A DNA stretch of 64,000 nucleotides from Tenacibaculum sp. 190130A14a (GTDB taxonomy: Bacteria; Bacteroidota; Bacteroidia; Flavobacteriales; Flavobacteriaceae), in the NCBI RefSeq assembly GCF_964048965.1, contig NZ_OZ040189.1, positions 2,790,001 to 2,854,000 on the forward strand, in the 5' to 3' direction. Of this stretch, positions 54,599 through 63,799 are shown piece by piece. How positions within the stretch are numbered: the first letter of the stretch is position 1; the number at the start of each line of letters is the position of its first letter. Under the pieces are notes generated by a model that saw only the letters and a list, made by a program, of their open reading frames with translations, had not been told where the DNA came from and made no database searches. The position numbers and the translations under genes are program-made.

Positions 54599-55456
54599 TT
54601 AATCTAAATGACTTACTGACCTATAATACCTCATTACCACATTTGGATCAGGGTTTAACAGTGTACTTGCCTCTTCTTTTCCCTTGTAATTAAACTGAGA
54701 CAAGACATATCGCATACACTCTACTCTTGCTACTTTCTTATCATTAGTTTTCACTACTATCCAAGGACTATAAGTTGTATGAGTATTACTAAACATTTCA
54801 TCCTTGTAAAAAGTATACTTATCCCATAACTCCTGTCCTTTTCTATCTACAGGACTAAACTTCCATCTTTTTAAAGGATTTTTATTACGAGCATTAAATC
54901 TTCTTAATTGCTCTTCTTTAGAAATAGACAACCAAAACTTTATAATAACAACACCATCTTCATACAACATATGTTCAAACTCAGGAACTTGCACTAAAAA
55001 CTTTTTATATTGTTTCTCGGTACAAAACCCCATCACTGGTTCAACTACCGCCCTGTTATACCAACTCCTATCAAAAAACACAATTTCTCCTGGATTTGGC
55101 AACTCCTTGATATACCTTTGGAAATACCACTGCCCCTTCTCTACTTCTGTTGGTTTATTTAGCGCCACTAAACGCATTGACCTCGGATTTAAATGCTCCA
55201 TAAATCTTCGTATACTCCCTCCTTTTCCAGCAGCATCTCTTCCTTCAAAAATAACCGCAACCCGTTTATTTTCTTTCGCTATCCATTGCTGAAGCTTCAC
55301 CAACTCTATCTGTAATTCTTTTAATTCATTCTCATAATTTAGCTTTACATCTACAGCCTCTGTAGAAATCCCTTTCTGATCAAGAAGCTCCCTAAACTCG
55401 ATATTAGAAGTTATATTTTCAAAGTCTTCTACCGTAAGTTTTTTGTTTTTCTCCAT
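54599..55456 (-). CDS. ppk2: Polyphosphate kinase 2 family protein (first copy)
   Basis: 285 residues. Walker A is GRDAAGKGG at 72-80 and Walker B EIVFFDRSWYN with Asp129. It shares the same motif order as the downstream copy but has an extra C-terminal tail (about 20 residues ending RYYRSVSHLD) and many substitutions, so the duplication is old. Two PPK2 proteins in one operon may divide work between NMP and NDP, or form a hetero-oligomer; both are inference. The gene is divergent from the LpxR-like gene, 159 bp away. Confidence 0.92.
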   Translation of the reverse strand: MEKNKKLTVEDFENITSNIEFRELLDQKGISTEAVDVKLNYENELKELQIELVKLQQWIAKENKRVAVIFEGRDAAGKGGSIRRFMEHLNPRSMRLVALNKPTEVEKGQWYFQRYIKELPNPGEIVFFDRSWYNRAVVEPVMGFCTEKQYKKFLVQVPEFEHMLYEDGVVIIKFWLSISKEEQLRRFNARNKNPLKRWKFSPVDRKGQELWDKYTFYKDEMFSNTHTTYSPWIVVKTNDKKVARVECMRYVLSQFNYKGKEEASTLLNPDPNVVMRYYRSVSHLD

Positions 55457-55602
55457 ATGAATATTTAACAGAAGACTAATGTAATGATTATATCAAAAAC
55501 CCACTTATTTTTATACGTTAAAAAAGTATCTCATTTTTTTTACCCCAACAACACTATAAGCCAACAAAATGTTAAACTAAAAAAAGCAGGCCATTAAAAT
55601 TA

Positions 55603-55610
55603 TATATTTG
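55603..55610 (+). promoter_or_regulatory. -7 element very close to the LpxR-like start codon
   Basis: TATATTTG is a full TAnnTTTG match that ends only 5 bases before the ATG at 55616. If it is used, the transcript would be nearly leaderless. No ideal TTG element lies upstream. Confidence 0.45.
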
Positions 55611-55615
55611 TCAAC

Positions 55616-56569
55616 ATGATTAAGAAACTTATTGTATTCATAATACTACTCTCTGCGCACACTATTTTTGCTCAGAAACAATTCTCGAAAGAATTTAGTT
55701 TTCTTAATGACAATGATTTATACGTATCTGTAAAAAGAGATAGGTATTACACCAATGGAATGTTTTTATCTTACAGATATCTATCAGGAACCTCAAGTGA
55801 TAAAGTCAAGAAAAAAATATATGAATTTCAAATAGGCCAAGAAATGTACACCCCTTTTAAAGCTACAGTAGATTTAAAAGGTGACCATGACCGTCCTTTT
55901 GCTGCGCATCTCTTTGGTAGTTTTGGTATTCATCGTTTTTATCAAAACAACTCAGCTCTAAAAACCTCTTTACAACTAGGAATAATTGGTCCTGAAGCTT
56001 TAGGTAGAGACTTACAAGATTTCATACATGATATTTATGGATACAAAAAAGCTATTGGGTGGAATTATCAAATTGCAAGTGCCATTTCAATTAACTTAAA
56101 TGCCAGTTACTTAAAACAAATATCAAGTAACCAAGCAAAAACTCTCGACTTAACTTGGAGTAATCGTTTAAGAGTTGGAACTGTTTATACAGATGCAAGT
56201 ACTGGTCTTTACGGACGAATAGGACTCAAACCTCTTCAAGACCTAGTCAATACCATAGCCTTTAATAGTAACTTAAATAATTCTAACTCAAAAACCACAA
56301 ACGTTTCTGAGATATTTTTCTTCATAAACCCAATGATACATTACACCCTGTATGACGCCACTATACAAGGGAGTTTTTTAAATAACAATAGCCCTATTAC
56401 TTTTGATATCAACCCTTTTAAATTCACTACTCAAATAGGGCTACAGTTCACCTTAAACAGATTTAACCTAGGTTATTTCATTAACTACCATACCAAAAAA
56501 CTGAAAAGCATTCAAGTTCCTGGCTCAAATGTTTATGGAACTGTTCTTATAAATTACCAATTTAATTAA
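55616..56569 (+). CDS. LpxR-like outer-membrane lipid A deacylase family protein
   Basis: 317 residues with a signal peptide ending at FAQ (about 20). The mature start has the family's catalytic region NDNDLY and DRYYTNGMFLSY. The second conserved block is GPEALGRDLQDFIHD, with the His expected for catalysis, then AIGWNYQI. Alternating hydrophobic strands and a C-terminal INYQFN fit a 12-stranded barrel. LpxR removes the 3'-acyloxyacyl chain of lipid A in enterobacteria; in Bacteroidetes the family (DUF2219) is common and its substrate untested. It is followed by dnaN with its own promoter. Confidence 0.87.
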   Translation: MIKKLIVFIILLSAHTIFAQKQFSKEFSFLNDNDLYVSVKRDRYYTNGMFLSYRYLSGTSSDKVKKKIYEFQIGQEMYTPFKATVDLKGDHDRPFAAHLFGSFGIHRFYQNNSALKTSLQLGIIGPEALGRDLQDFIHDIYGYKKAIGWNYQIASAISINLNASYLKQISSNQAKTLDLTWSNRLRVGTVYTDASTGLYGRIGLKPLQDLVNTIAFNSNLNNSNSKTTNVSEIFFFINPMIHYTLYDATIQGSFLNNNSPITFDINPFKFTTQIGLQFTLNRFNLGYFINYHTKKLKSIQVPGSNVYGTVLINYQFN

Positions 56570-56615
56570 TGCAAAAAGTATTTTTATTTTTATTTTAATT
56601 ATCATCAAATTAAAA

Positions 56616-56623
56616 TATATTTG
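56616..56623 (+). promoter_or_regulatory. -7 element of the dnaN promoter
   Basis: TATATTTG matches TAnnTTTG and ends 28 bases before the dnaN ATG, a normal distance. The upstream TTG element is not well conserved. Confidence 0.55.
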
Positions 56624-56651
56624 TAAGTCTAATAATTAGAAACAATAATCA

Positions 56652-57770
56652 ATGAAATTTATCGTATCTAGCTCTCAACTATTGAAACAATTACAAGTTT
56701 TAGGAGGGGTTATAAACAGCAATAACACATTACCAATTTTAGATAATTTTTTATTTGAACTATCTGAAAACCGACTAAACATCTCTGCATCAGACTTAGA
56801 AACCACAATGTCAGCTGCTGTTGAAGTTGAAAGTACCGATACTGGTTCTATAGCAATTAACGCTCGTTTATTACTAGACACCTTAAAAACATTTCCTGAT
56901 CAACCTTTAACATTTAAGACAGAAGGAGATAGCACTATTGAGATTATTTCAGAACAAGGAAAATATGACATGGCTTATTTTAGCGGTGAAGAATTTCCTA
57001 AAGCCGTTGAACTTCCTTCTCCTAGTAGTACAGAAGTACCTTCTCATATTTTAGCTACCGCCATTGCAAAAACAATTTTTGCGGCTGGAAACGATGATTT
57101 AAGACCTGTAATGAGTGGTGTATTCTTTCAATTTAATTCAAAAGAGTTAACTTTTGTTGCTACAGATGCTCACAAACTTGTAAAGTATACACGTACTGAT
57201 GTTACAGCAGATAAATCAGCTGAATTTATCATGCCTAAAAAACCTTTAAACCTATTAAAAGGTATTTTATCAGGTTCTGAAGAAAACGTAACTATCGAAT
57301 ATAATGACACCAATGCTAAGTTTACATTTGATAATGTAATTTTAGTTTGCCGTTTAATTGATGGGAAGTATCCTAATTATGAAGCGGTAATTCCAAAAGA
57401 AAATCCAAATAAATTAACTGTCGATAGAGCTTCTTTCTTAAATTCAGTTCGTCGTGTTTCTATTTTCTCAAGTAAAACTACACATCAAATTCGTTTAAAA
57501 ATGGCTGGTACCGAGTTAAATATTTCTGCAGAAGATTTAGATTACTCTAACAAAGCCGACGAACGATTAAGTTGTGATTACCAAGGTGATGACATGCAAA
57601 TCGGATTTAACTCTCGCTTTTTAAGTGAGATGTTAAGTAACTTAGGATCTAACGATGTATTAATTGAAATGAGTTTACCTAACCGCGCTGGTATTTTAAC
57701 TCCTATTGACGGTACTGAAGAGGGTGAAAACATAACAATGTTAGTAATGCCTGTTATGTTAAATAGCTAG
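56652..57770 (+). CDS. dnaN: DNA polymerase III beta subunit (sliding clamp)
   Basis: 372 residues, the usual length. Three repeated clamp folds are visible: N-terminal MKFIVSSSQLLKQLQVLGGVI with NTLPILDNFLFEL, central LRPVMSGVFFQF with DAHKLVKY, and C-terminal LNSVRRVSIFSSK with the closing MLVMPVMLNS. It forms the ring that tethers the replicative polymerase. The gene is not next to dnaA or gyrB here, as often in Bacteroidetes. A strong terminator follows. Confidence 0.97.
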   Translation: MKFIVSSSQLLKQLQVLGGVINSNNTLPILDNFLFELSENRLNISASDLETTMSAAVEVESTDTGSIAINARLLLDTLKTFPDQPLTFKTEGDSTIEIISEQGKYDMAYFSGEEFPKAVELPSPSSTEVPSHILATAIAKTIFAAGNDDLRPVMSGVFFQFNSKELTFVATDAHKLVKYTRTDVTADKSAEFIMPKKPLNLLKGILSGSEENVTIEYNDTNAKFTFDNVILVCRLIDGKYPNYEAVIPKENPNKLTVDRASFLNSVRRVSIFSSKTTHQIRLKMAGTELNISAEDLDYSNKADERLSCDYQGDDMQIGFNSRFLSEMLSNLGSNDVLIEMSLPNRAGILTPIDGTEEGENITMLVMPVMLNS

Positions 57771-57792
57771 ACATAAAACTTTTATACAATAT

Positions 57793-57824
57793 AAAAACCA
57801 TGGTAAAACACCATGGTTTTTTTT
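57793..57824. terminator. Intrinsic terminator after dnaN
   Basis: AAAAACCATGGT pairs with ACCATGGTTTTT around AAAAC, followed by more Ts. Confidence 0.9.
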
Positions 57825-57925
57825 ATTTACTTCTAGCAATCAACACCTTACCATATTGTTAACATCTTTCACTTTTAAAAACCATAAATAATTGTAAATT
57901 TACCTCTTTCAAACTTTTTTAAACA

Positions 57926-58690
57926 ATGGGTAGAATTATTGCAATTGCAAATCAAAAAGGAGGGGTAGGTAAAACTACTACAACGGTTAATCTAGCTGCA
58001 GCACTTGGTGTTTTAGAAAAAAAAGTGCTTTTAATCGATGCAGACCCTCAAGCAAACGCTACTTCAGGTTTAGGTTTAGATGTTGAAACAATAGAACTAG
58101 GAACTTACCAAGTTTTAGAACATACTATATCTCCGAAGGATGCAATTTTAACAACAGAGTCTCCCAATGTAGATTTAATCCCCGCACATATTGACTTAGT
58201 TGCTATTGAAATAGAATTAGTAGATAAGCAACAAAGAGAGTACATGTTACAAAAAGCCTTAAAAGATGTAAAAGATGATTATGATTACATTTTGATTGAT
58301 TGTGCCCCTTCTCTTGGATTAATTACATTGAACTCATTAGTAGCAGCTGATTCGGTAATTATACCTATTCAATGCGAATATTTTGCATTAGAAGGATTAG
58401 GAAAATTGTTAAACACCATTAAGAGTGTTCAAAAAATCCACAATCAAGATTTGGCTATTGAAGGGCTTTTATTAACCATGTTTGACGCTCGTTTAAGACT
58501 TTCAAATCAAGTGGTTGAAGAGGTTCGTAAACACTTCAGTACAATGGTTTTCGAAACAATTGTACACAGAAATATTCGCTTAAGTGAAGCTCCTAGTTAT
58601 GGTGAAAGTATTATTTCTTACGATGCCACTAGTAAAGGAGCCGTAAATTACCTAAATTTGGCGAACGAAATTTTAAATAAAAACGCGTAA
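57926..58690 (+). CDS. parA: ParA/Soj chromosome-partitioning ATPase
   Basis: 254 residues, the length of chromosomal ParA. The deviant Walker A KGGVGKTT with its signature lysine lies at 11-18, the A' motif [10 protein letters not shown] at about 35-44, and Walker [11 protein letters not shown] at about 121-130. It moves chromosome origins by ATP-dependent dimerisation on DNA and stimulation by ParB. It is the first gene of a tight plus-strand run: parB follows after 5 bp, then the DUF5683 and dapB genes with gaps of 0-2 bp. No parS-like palindrome was seen in the window. Confidence 0.96.
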   Translation: MGRIIAIANQKGGVGKTTTTVNLAAALGVLEKKVLLIDADPQANATSGLGLDVETIELGTYQVLEHTISPKDAILTTESPNVDLIPAHIDLVAIEIELVDKQQREYMLQKALKDVKDDYDYILIDCAPSLGLITLNSLVAADSVIIPIQCEYFALEGLGKLLNTIKSVQKIHNQDLAIEGLLLTMFDARLRLSNQVVEEVRKHFSTMVFETIVHRNIRLSEAPSYGESIISYDATSKGAVNYLNLANEILNKNA

Positions 58691-58695
58691 CTATA

Positions 58696-59583
58696 ATGGC
58701 AAAAGCAACGAAAAAACAAGCTCTAGGTAGAGGTTTATCGGCATTATTAAAAGAAACAGCTGAAGTAAATTCAGCTTCTGACAAAAACGCTGATAAATTA
58801 GTTGGGAATATTATTGAAATTGATATTAATTCAATCGAAGTAAACCCTTATCAACCAAGAACTTATTTTGACGAAGAAGCTTTACGTGAATTAGCTAGCT
58901 CTATAAAAGAACTAGGTGTGATTCAGCCGATTACTGTTCGAAAATTAGATGGAAATAAATTCCAATTAGTATCAGGTGAAAGACGTTTTAGAGCTTCGAA
59001 ATTAATAGGTAACAAAACTGTTCCTGCGTATATTCGATTAGCAAACGATCAAGAAATGCTAGAAATGGCATTAGTTGAAAATATTCAACGTAAAAATCTT
59101 GACCCTATAGAAGTTGCTTTATCTTATCAACGATTAATTGACGAAATACAATTAACCCAAGAAGAATTAAGCATACGTGTAGGTAAAAAAAGGTCTACTG
59201 TAACAAATTACTTACGCTTACTTAAACTAGACCCAATTATCCAAACAGGAATGAGAGATGGTTTTATTTCAATGGGACATGGAAGAGCTTTAATTAACAT
59301 TGAAAGCACAATAGATCAGCTTACGATTTATGAAAAAATTGTAAGAGACAAACTATCTGTTCGCCAAACAGAAGAACTAGTAAAAAACTTAAAAGCAGGT
59401 ACAGTTACTAAAGCTGCTAAGAAAAAAGCATTACCAAAGTATATTTCTGAGAGTGTAAGTGATATTAGTGAATACTTTGGGCATAAAATAGACGTTAGTG
59501 TTAATAACAGAGGAAAAGGTAAAATCACAATTCCTTTTCATTCTGAAGAAGATTTTAACCGTATCAAAAACCTATTAAAGTAA
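58696..59583 (+). CDS. parB: ParB/Spo0J chromosome-partitioning protein
   Basis: 295 residues. The N-terminal CTPase/ParB domain has NPYQPRTYF, GVIQPITVR and the GERRFRAS box. The central helix-turn-helix segment has MALVENIQRKNLDPIE, then TQEELSIRVGKKRSTVTNYLRLLKL. A C-terminal dimerisation region follows. It loads at parS and spreads as a CTP-dependent clamp, working with ParA encoded just upstream. Confidence 0.96.
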   Translation: MAKATKKQALGRGLSALLKETAEVNSASDKNADKLVGNIIEIDINSIEVNPYQPRTYFDEEALRELASSIKELGVIQPITVRKLDGNKFQLVSGERRFRASKLIGNKTVPAYIRLANDQEMLEMALVENIQRKNLDPIEVALSYQRLIDEIQLTQEELSIRVGKKRSTVTNYLRLLKLDPIIQTGMRDGFISMGHGRALINIESTIDQLTIYEKIVRDKLSVRQTEELVKNLKAGTVTKAAKKKALPKYISESVSDISEYFGHKIDVSVNNRGKGKITIPFHSEEDFNRIKNLLK

Positions 59584-59584
59584 A

Positions 59585-60163
59585 TTGTCTATTTTACGTA
59601 ACATATTAATCATCGCGGGTCTTTTTTGGCATACATTTTCTTTTGCTCAAAAAGACTCTCTTGATATTAAAGCGAAACAACTTCAACTAAGTAACGATAA
59701 ATATAATCCGCTTTCTCCTTCTAAAGCTGCATTTTACTCTGCAATTTTTCCTGGAGGGGGACAGATTTACAATAAAAAATACTGGAAAGCTCCAATTGTC
59801 TGGGCAGCCATAGGAACGAGTGTTTATTTCTATATAGATAACAGCAATGAGTATGACAGATACAGAACTGCCTTCAAATTAAGAAGTCAAGGAATTCGAG
59901 ATGAGTTTACAAGAGAAGATGGTACTGTGCTGATATCAACAGCTGGTTTAGAAAACGCTCAAAAAACACTTAGAAAAAACAGAGACCTATCACTTTTATC
60001 TGGAATTTTACTATACGTTTTACAAATTGTTGAGGCTAGTGTAAATGCGCACCTTTTACAGTTTGACACTGATGATAGTTTATCAATAAGACCAAGTATT
60101 AACATGGACCCAAAACTTATTGAAGCTCCAAAAGTAGGTTTAACCTTTAAATATTCTTTTTAA
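59585..60163 (+). CDS. DUF5683-domain envelope protein
   Basis: 192 residues. The reading frame begins with TTG at 59585, one base after the parB stop. No ATG follows before a hydrophobic signal segment ending at FAQ, so a TTG start is the likely one. The conserved core FYSAIFPGGGQIYNKKYWKAPI with a following hydrophobic helix, and a second hydrophobic helix near residue 135-150, fits DUF5683. The function is unknown. The conserved place between parB and dapB in Bacteroidetes suggests only a stable operon. It ends directly at the dapB ATG. Confidence 0.85.
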   Translation: MSILRNILIIAGLFWHTFSFAQKDSLDIKAKQLQLSNDKYNPLSPSKAAFYSAIFPGGGQIYNKKYWKAPIVWAAIGTSVYFYIDNSNEYDRYRTAFKLRSQGIRDEFTREDGTVLISTAGLENAQKTLRKNRDLSLLSGILLYVLQIVEASVNAHLLQFDTDDSLSIRPSINMDPKLIEAPKVGLTFKYSF

Positions 60164-60865
60164 ATGAAAATAGCTTTACTTGGCTACGGAAGAATGGGTA
60201 AAGAAATTGAAAAAATTGCTTTACAACGAGGACATGAAATAGTAATCAAATATTCTGGAAAAGAAAATTACGATATTACAAAAGCAGATGTTGCTATTGA
60301 TTTTAGCTTACCACATGTTGCTTTTGACAATATTTCTAACTGCATTCAACACAACATTCCTGTAATTTCTGGAACTACTGGGTGGCTTGATCAGTATCAA
60401 GATATTGTAAACCTTTGTAATGAAAAAAAGGGTGCTTTTATTTATGCATCTAACTTTAGTTTAGGCGTAAATATCTTCTTCGAACTGAACAAACAACTTG
60501 CAAAAATGATGAATGCATTAAATCAATATAACGTTAATATTGAAGAAATTCATCATACAAAAAAATTAGACGCCCCTAGTGGAACTGCTATTACTTTAGC
60601 TAAAGGAATTATTGAGCATTCAGACTTAAATGGCTGGACTCTAACACCTGAAAAGGAAGAAAACAAAGTACCTATTACTGCAGTAAGAACTCCTGAAGTA
60701 CCTGGCACCCATACTATCGAATATCAATCTGAAATTGATACTATTGAAATAAAGCATACTGCTCATAACAGACAAGGTTTTGCATTAGGAGCTGTGGTTG
60801 CAGCTGAATGGTTAGCAAATAAAACTGGAGTATACACTATGAATGATGTGTTAAACTTAGGTTAA
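60164..60865 (+). CDS. dapB: 4-hydroxy-tetrahydrodipicolinate reductase
   Basis: 233 residues; somewhat shorter than the enterobacterial enzyme (about 270) and typical for Bacteroidetes. It catalyses the NAD(P)H-dependent step of the diaminopimelate/lysine pathway. The Rossmann motif GYGRMG lies at 7-12, the substrate-side GTTGW at 70-74, and the catalytic His130-His131 and Lys134 in EIHHTKKLDAPSGTA, with Gly140-Thr141 binding the substrate carboxylate. The start codon follows the DUF5683 stop directly. Confidence 0.96.
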   Translation: MKIALLGYGRMGKEIEKIALQRGHEIVIKYSGKENYDITKADVAIDFSLPHVAFDNISNCIQHNIPVISGTTGWLDQYQDIVNLCNEKKGAFIYASNFSLGVNIFFELNKQLAKMMNALNQYNVNIEEIHHTKKLDAPSGTAITLAKGIIEHSDLNGWTLTPEKEENKVPITAVRTPEVPGTHTIEYQSEIDTIEIKHTAHNRQGFALGAVVAAEWLANKTGVYTMNDVLNLG

Positions 60866-60930
60866 AGAGCGTAACATTTATAACTAAAAATTACTAATAC
60901 TCTATTACAAAGAGTACAAAATAAAATATT

Positions 60931-62505
60931 ATGACATTTACTGAGTGGTTTATCGTTTTTTTAATCATACAAGTAATACATTTTCTTGGAACTTGGAAAT
61001 TATATGTTAGAGCAGGTAGAAAAGCATGGGAAGCAGCTATTCCTGTGTACAATGCTGTTATTTTAATGCAAATTATAAATCGCCCAAAATGGTGGGTAAT
61101 TTTGTTGTTCTTTCCAATTGTCAACCTTCTGATGTTCCCTATTATTTGGGTAGAAACTTGTAGAAGTTTTGGCTTTAACGAACGAAAAGACACCATTTTA
61201 GCTATTATAACTTTAGGTTTTTACATTTACTATGTTAATTATGCTACCAATGCTGAATATATAGAAAACAGAAGTCTACAACCTAGATCTCCTTTAGGTG
61301 AATGGATTAGTTCAATTGCATTTGCAGTTATTGCTGCGACATTAGTTCACACCTACTTTATGCAGCCTTATACTATTCCTACTTCATCACTAGAAAAAAC
61401 CCTATTGGTAGGTGATTATCTCTTTGTAAGTAAGTTTCATTATGGTGCAAGAGTTCCCATGACAACAGTTTCTGCTCCAATGGTTCACGACACTATACCT
61501 GGATTAGGGGTTAAATCATTCGTGTCTGATGACTCCAATAAGGAGGGCTTATTAAACAAATTATCATTGCCATACATGCGTCTTCCAGGCTTACAAAAAA
61601 TAAAGCGTAATGACATTGTTGTATTTAGTTGGCCTATAGATACTGTCAGATATTTTAGAGATAATTCTGGCATTCATAAATACAAGCCAATCGATAAGAG
61701 ATCTAACTACGTTAAGCGTTGTGTTGGAATTCCAGGAGATAGCTTAGAGGTTAGAGACGGATATGTTTATATTAACGGAAAAAGAACTGTTTTACCAGAC
61801 AGAGCTAAACCACAGTGGTTGCATATAGTAGACACTGGTGGAGAAAAATTTAGCTCAGGTGCTGCTCAGCGATATAACATAAGAGAATGGGGAGTACAAG
61901 GTGAAAAGTTTGTTTTAAACTTAACAGACGAAGAGGCTGCATTAGTCGCTAAAAACCCTATTGTAAAGAGTATAGAAAAACAACTGCAACCTAAAGGTTT
62001 TTACAATAAATCTGTATTTCCACATAATCCAAAATATGCTTGGTCTAATGACAATTTTGGTCCGATTTACATTCCTAAAAAAGGTGTTACAGTTAGTTTA
62101 AATGCTTCATCAATTCCTTTTTATGAAAGAATCATTAGAAATTATGAACATAATGATCTTACCATAAACGGCAATGACATATACATTAATGGAAAAAAGG
62201 CTAATACATACACTTTTAAGCAAGATTATTTCTGGATGATGGGTGATAATCGTCAAAACTCAGAAGATGCTAGAAGTTGGGGGTATGTACCTTTTGACCA
62301 TGTGGTAGGTAAACCTGTAATGATTTGGTTAAGCTGGGATGCTAAAGCAACTAACATTTTTGCTAAACTTCAATCTATCCGTTGGGACAGAATGTTCACC
62401 ACTGTTGGAGGTAGTGGAAAACCAGTGTCTTACTTATGGGTAGTTATCTTATTAATCTTAGGTTACACAATTTTTAGTTTTAATAAAGGAAGAAAGAAAG
62501 AATAA
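60931..62505 (+). CDS. lepB: Signal peptidase I with N-terminal DUF5684-like membrane extension
   Basis: 524 residues, about twice the length of a minimal enzyme. Residues 1-110 form three or four membrane helices resembling DUF5684 (VRAGRKAWEAAIPVYN, IINRPKWW). The catalytic part starts with a helix at about 125-143, then the Ser box PTSSLEKTL with nucleophile Ser153, the Lys box YVKRCVGIPGD with Lys262, and the C-terminal GDNR box MMGDNRQNSEDARSWG. A long insertion of about 150 residues separates the last two boxes. A final helix lies near 500-518. It removes signal peptides from exported proteins, which would include the T9SS substrates here. Its stop overlaps the WbqC-like start by 1 bp. 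Confidence 0.95.
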   Translation: MTFTEWFIVFLIIQVIHFLGTWKLYVRAGRKAWEAAIPVYNAVILMQIINRPKWWVILLFFPIVNLLMFPIIWVETCRSFGFNERKDTILAIITLGFYIYYVNYATNAEYIENRSLQPRSPLGEWISSIAFAVIAATLVHTYFMQPYTIPTSSLEKTLLVGDYLFVSKFHYGARVPMTTVSAPMVHDTIPGLGVKSFVSDDSNKEGLLNKLSLPYMRLPGLQKIKRNDIVVFSWPIDTVRYFRDNSGIHKYKPIDKRSNYVKRCVGIPGDSLEVRDGYVYINGKRTVLPDRAKPQWLHIVDTGGEKFSSGAAQRYNIREWGVQGEKFVLNLTDEEAALVAKNPIVKSIEKQLQPKGFYNKSVFPHNPKYAWSNDNFGPIYIPKKGVTVSLNASSIPFYERIIRNYEHNDLTINGNDIYINGKKANTYTFKQDYFWMMGDNRQNSEDARSWGYVPFDHVVGKPVMIWLSWDAKATNIFAKLQSIRWDRMFTTVGGSGKPVSYLWVVILLILGYTIFSFNKGRKKE

Positions 62506-63122
62506 TGGGGTTATTTATTCCGACATACTTCTCTCCTATTGCTCAATATTCAGCCATTTTTAAAGGAGAATCTGTTACATTTGAAATGGAAGACAACTTT
62601 CAAAAGCAAACCTATAGAAATAGATGTTATATCTATGGTGCAAATGGAAAACTTTCTTTAAATATTCCCGTCAAACATAGTACAACAGAAGGAAGAAAGA
62701 AAACCAAAGATACTCTTGTTGAAAATGATTTTCCTTGGCAACAACAACATTTAAAATCATTACAATCTGCTTACAGAGCTTCTCCTTTCTTTGAATTTTA
62801 CGAAGACGATTTACTTCCAATATTTAATAAAAAATACACCTATTTACAGGATGTAAATATTGACACCTTTTTATTCGTTACAGAAGCCTTAGAACTCTCT
62901 AGTAACTTTAATAAGTCCATTGAATATAAACCAACCATCCAACATGATTATAGAGATTTAGCTATTGCGAAAAAAGGCATAAACATTAGTATGAATTCCT
63001 ACATTCAAATGTTTGATGACAAGCATGGTTTCATTCCAAACCTCTCTATATTAGATCTTTTATTTATGGAAGGTCCTAACACGATTAGCTTTTTAGAAGA
63101 AATTAATGTAGATTTGAAGTAA
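62505..63122 (+). CDS. WbqC-like family protein
   Basis: 205 residues starting within the lepB stop codon. The N-terminal PTYFSPIAQYSAIF and the following TYRNRCYIYGANGKLSLNIPVK fit the WbqC family, first named from O-antigen clusters but found widely next to lepB in Bacteroidetes; biochemical role unknown. Internal conserved patches are HLKSLQSAYRASPFFEFY and, at the C-terminus, LSILDLLFMEGP. It is translationally coupled to lepB, so it is the last gene of the parA-to-WbqC run. Confidence 0.88.
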   Translation: MGLFIPTYFSPIAQYSAIFKGESVTFEMEDNFQKQTYRNRCYIYGANGKLSLNIPVKHSTTEGRKKTKDTLVENDFPWQQQHLKSLQSAYRASPFFEFYEDDLLPIFNKKYTYLQDVNIDTFLFVTEALELSSNFNKSIEYKPTIQHDYRDLAIAKKGINISMNSYIQMFDDKHGFIPNLSILDLLFMEGPNTISFLEEINVDLK

Positions 63123-63141
63123 GAGTTTATACTACTTGCTT

Positions 63142-63720
63142 ATGAAAACTATACACCAATTTTTAGCTGGGTATAGTCCGCTTTCTTCAAAAGCAAAAAA
63201 AGAATTTGAACAAATCTTTAGTTTAAATACTTATCGAAAAGGAGAAATTATTGCTGGCTATAGTCAATCTAAATGTAAATTCTTTCTGGTAAAAGAAGGC
63301 ATTGTCTGTTCTTATTTAAACGATTCTAAAGGCAAAAAGGTTATTAGAACGTTGTTTACTCCAATATCTGTTATTGCCTCCTTAAAATCCATAATAAACA
63401 TTAATAGCACTAATGCAAACTATCACTGCTTAACCAATTGTTCTATTTTAGCAGCAAACTTAGATGACTTTCTTTATTTGGTAGATAAACATCATGACAT
63501 TTCAAAATTATATATTGAAATATTAGAAAAATCTTATGCTAAATTATTAGAAAGAGTTACCTATTTAACTACTTTAGAAGCTACTGAGAGATATTTAATG
63601 TTAAAAAAAATTGCTCCAAATATTGAAAATCAAATTCCACAATACCAAATAGCTTCTTACTTAAATATTAGTCCTATACAGCTTAGCAGAATTCGTAAAA
63701 AGCTATTATTTGAATCTTAA
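63142..63720 (+). CDS. Crp/Fnr-family transcriptional regulator (first of two in tandem)
   Basis: 192 residues from the ATG at 63142; a TTG at 63136 in frame is less likely. The N-terminal cyclic-nucleotide-binding-like beta roll (about 1-115) has RKGEIIAGYSQSKCKFFLVKEGIV. A dimer helix follows, then a short C-terminal winged helix-turn-helix (IPQYQIASYLNISPIQLSRIRKKL). The cAMP-pocket Arg/Glu signature is not conserved, so the ligand is unknown, as is usual for such Bacteroidetes proteins. A paralogue starts 80 bp downstream. Confidence 0.9.
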   Translation: MKTIHQFLAGYSPLSSKAKKEFEQIFSLNTYRKGEIIAGYSQSKCKFFLVKEGIVCSYLNDSKGKKVIRTLFTPISVIASLKSIININSTNANYHCLTNCSILAANLDDFLYLVDKHHDISKLYIEILEKSYAKLLERVTYLTTLEATERYLMLKKIAPNIENQIPQYQIASYLNISPIQLSRIRKKLLFES

Positions 63721-63742
63721 TTTTAATATCCAAACGATATGA

Positions 63743-63774
63743 TATTCCAAAAAAAATAATGTAAATTTGGAATA
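63743..63774. promoter_or_regulatory. 9-bp inverted repeat overlapping the promoter of the second Crp/Fnr gene
   Basis: TATTCCAAA (63743-63751) and TTTGGAATA (63766-63774) form a perfect inverted repeat with a 14-base spacer. The -7 element TAAATTTG (63762-63769) lies across the right arm, and the next ATG is at 63800. A dimeric regulator bound here would block transcription. Confidence 0.6.
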
Positions 63775-63799
63775 AGTCCCTTGTTTAAAATCATATTAT

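Noticed and set aside
57771..57925. Possible parS site before parA
   Set aside because: No match to the TGTTNCACGTGNAACA consensus there or, by eye, elsewhere in the window.
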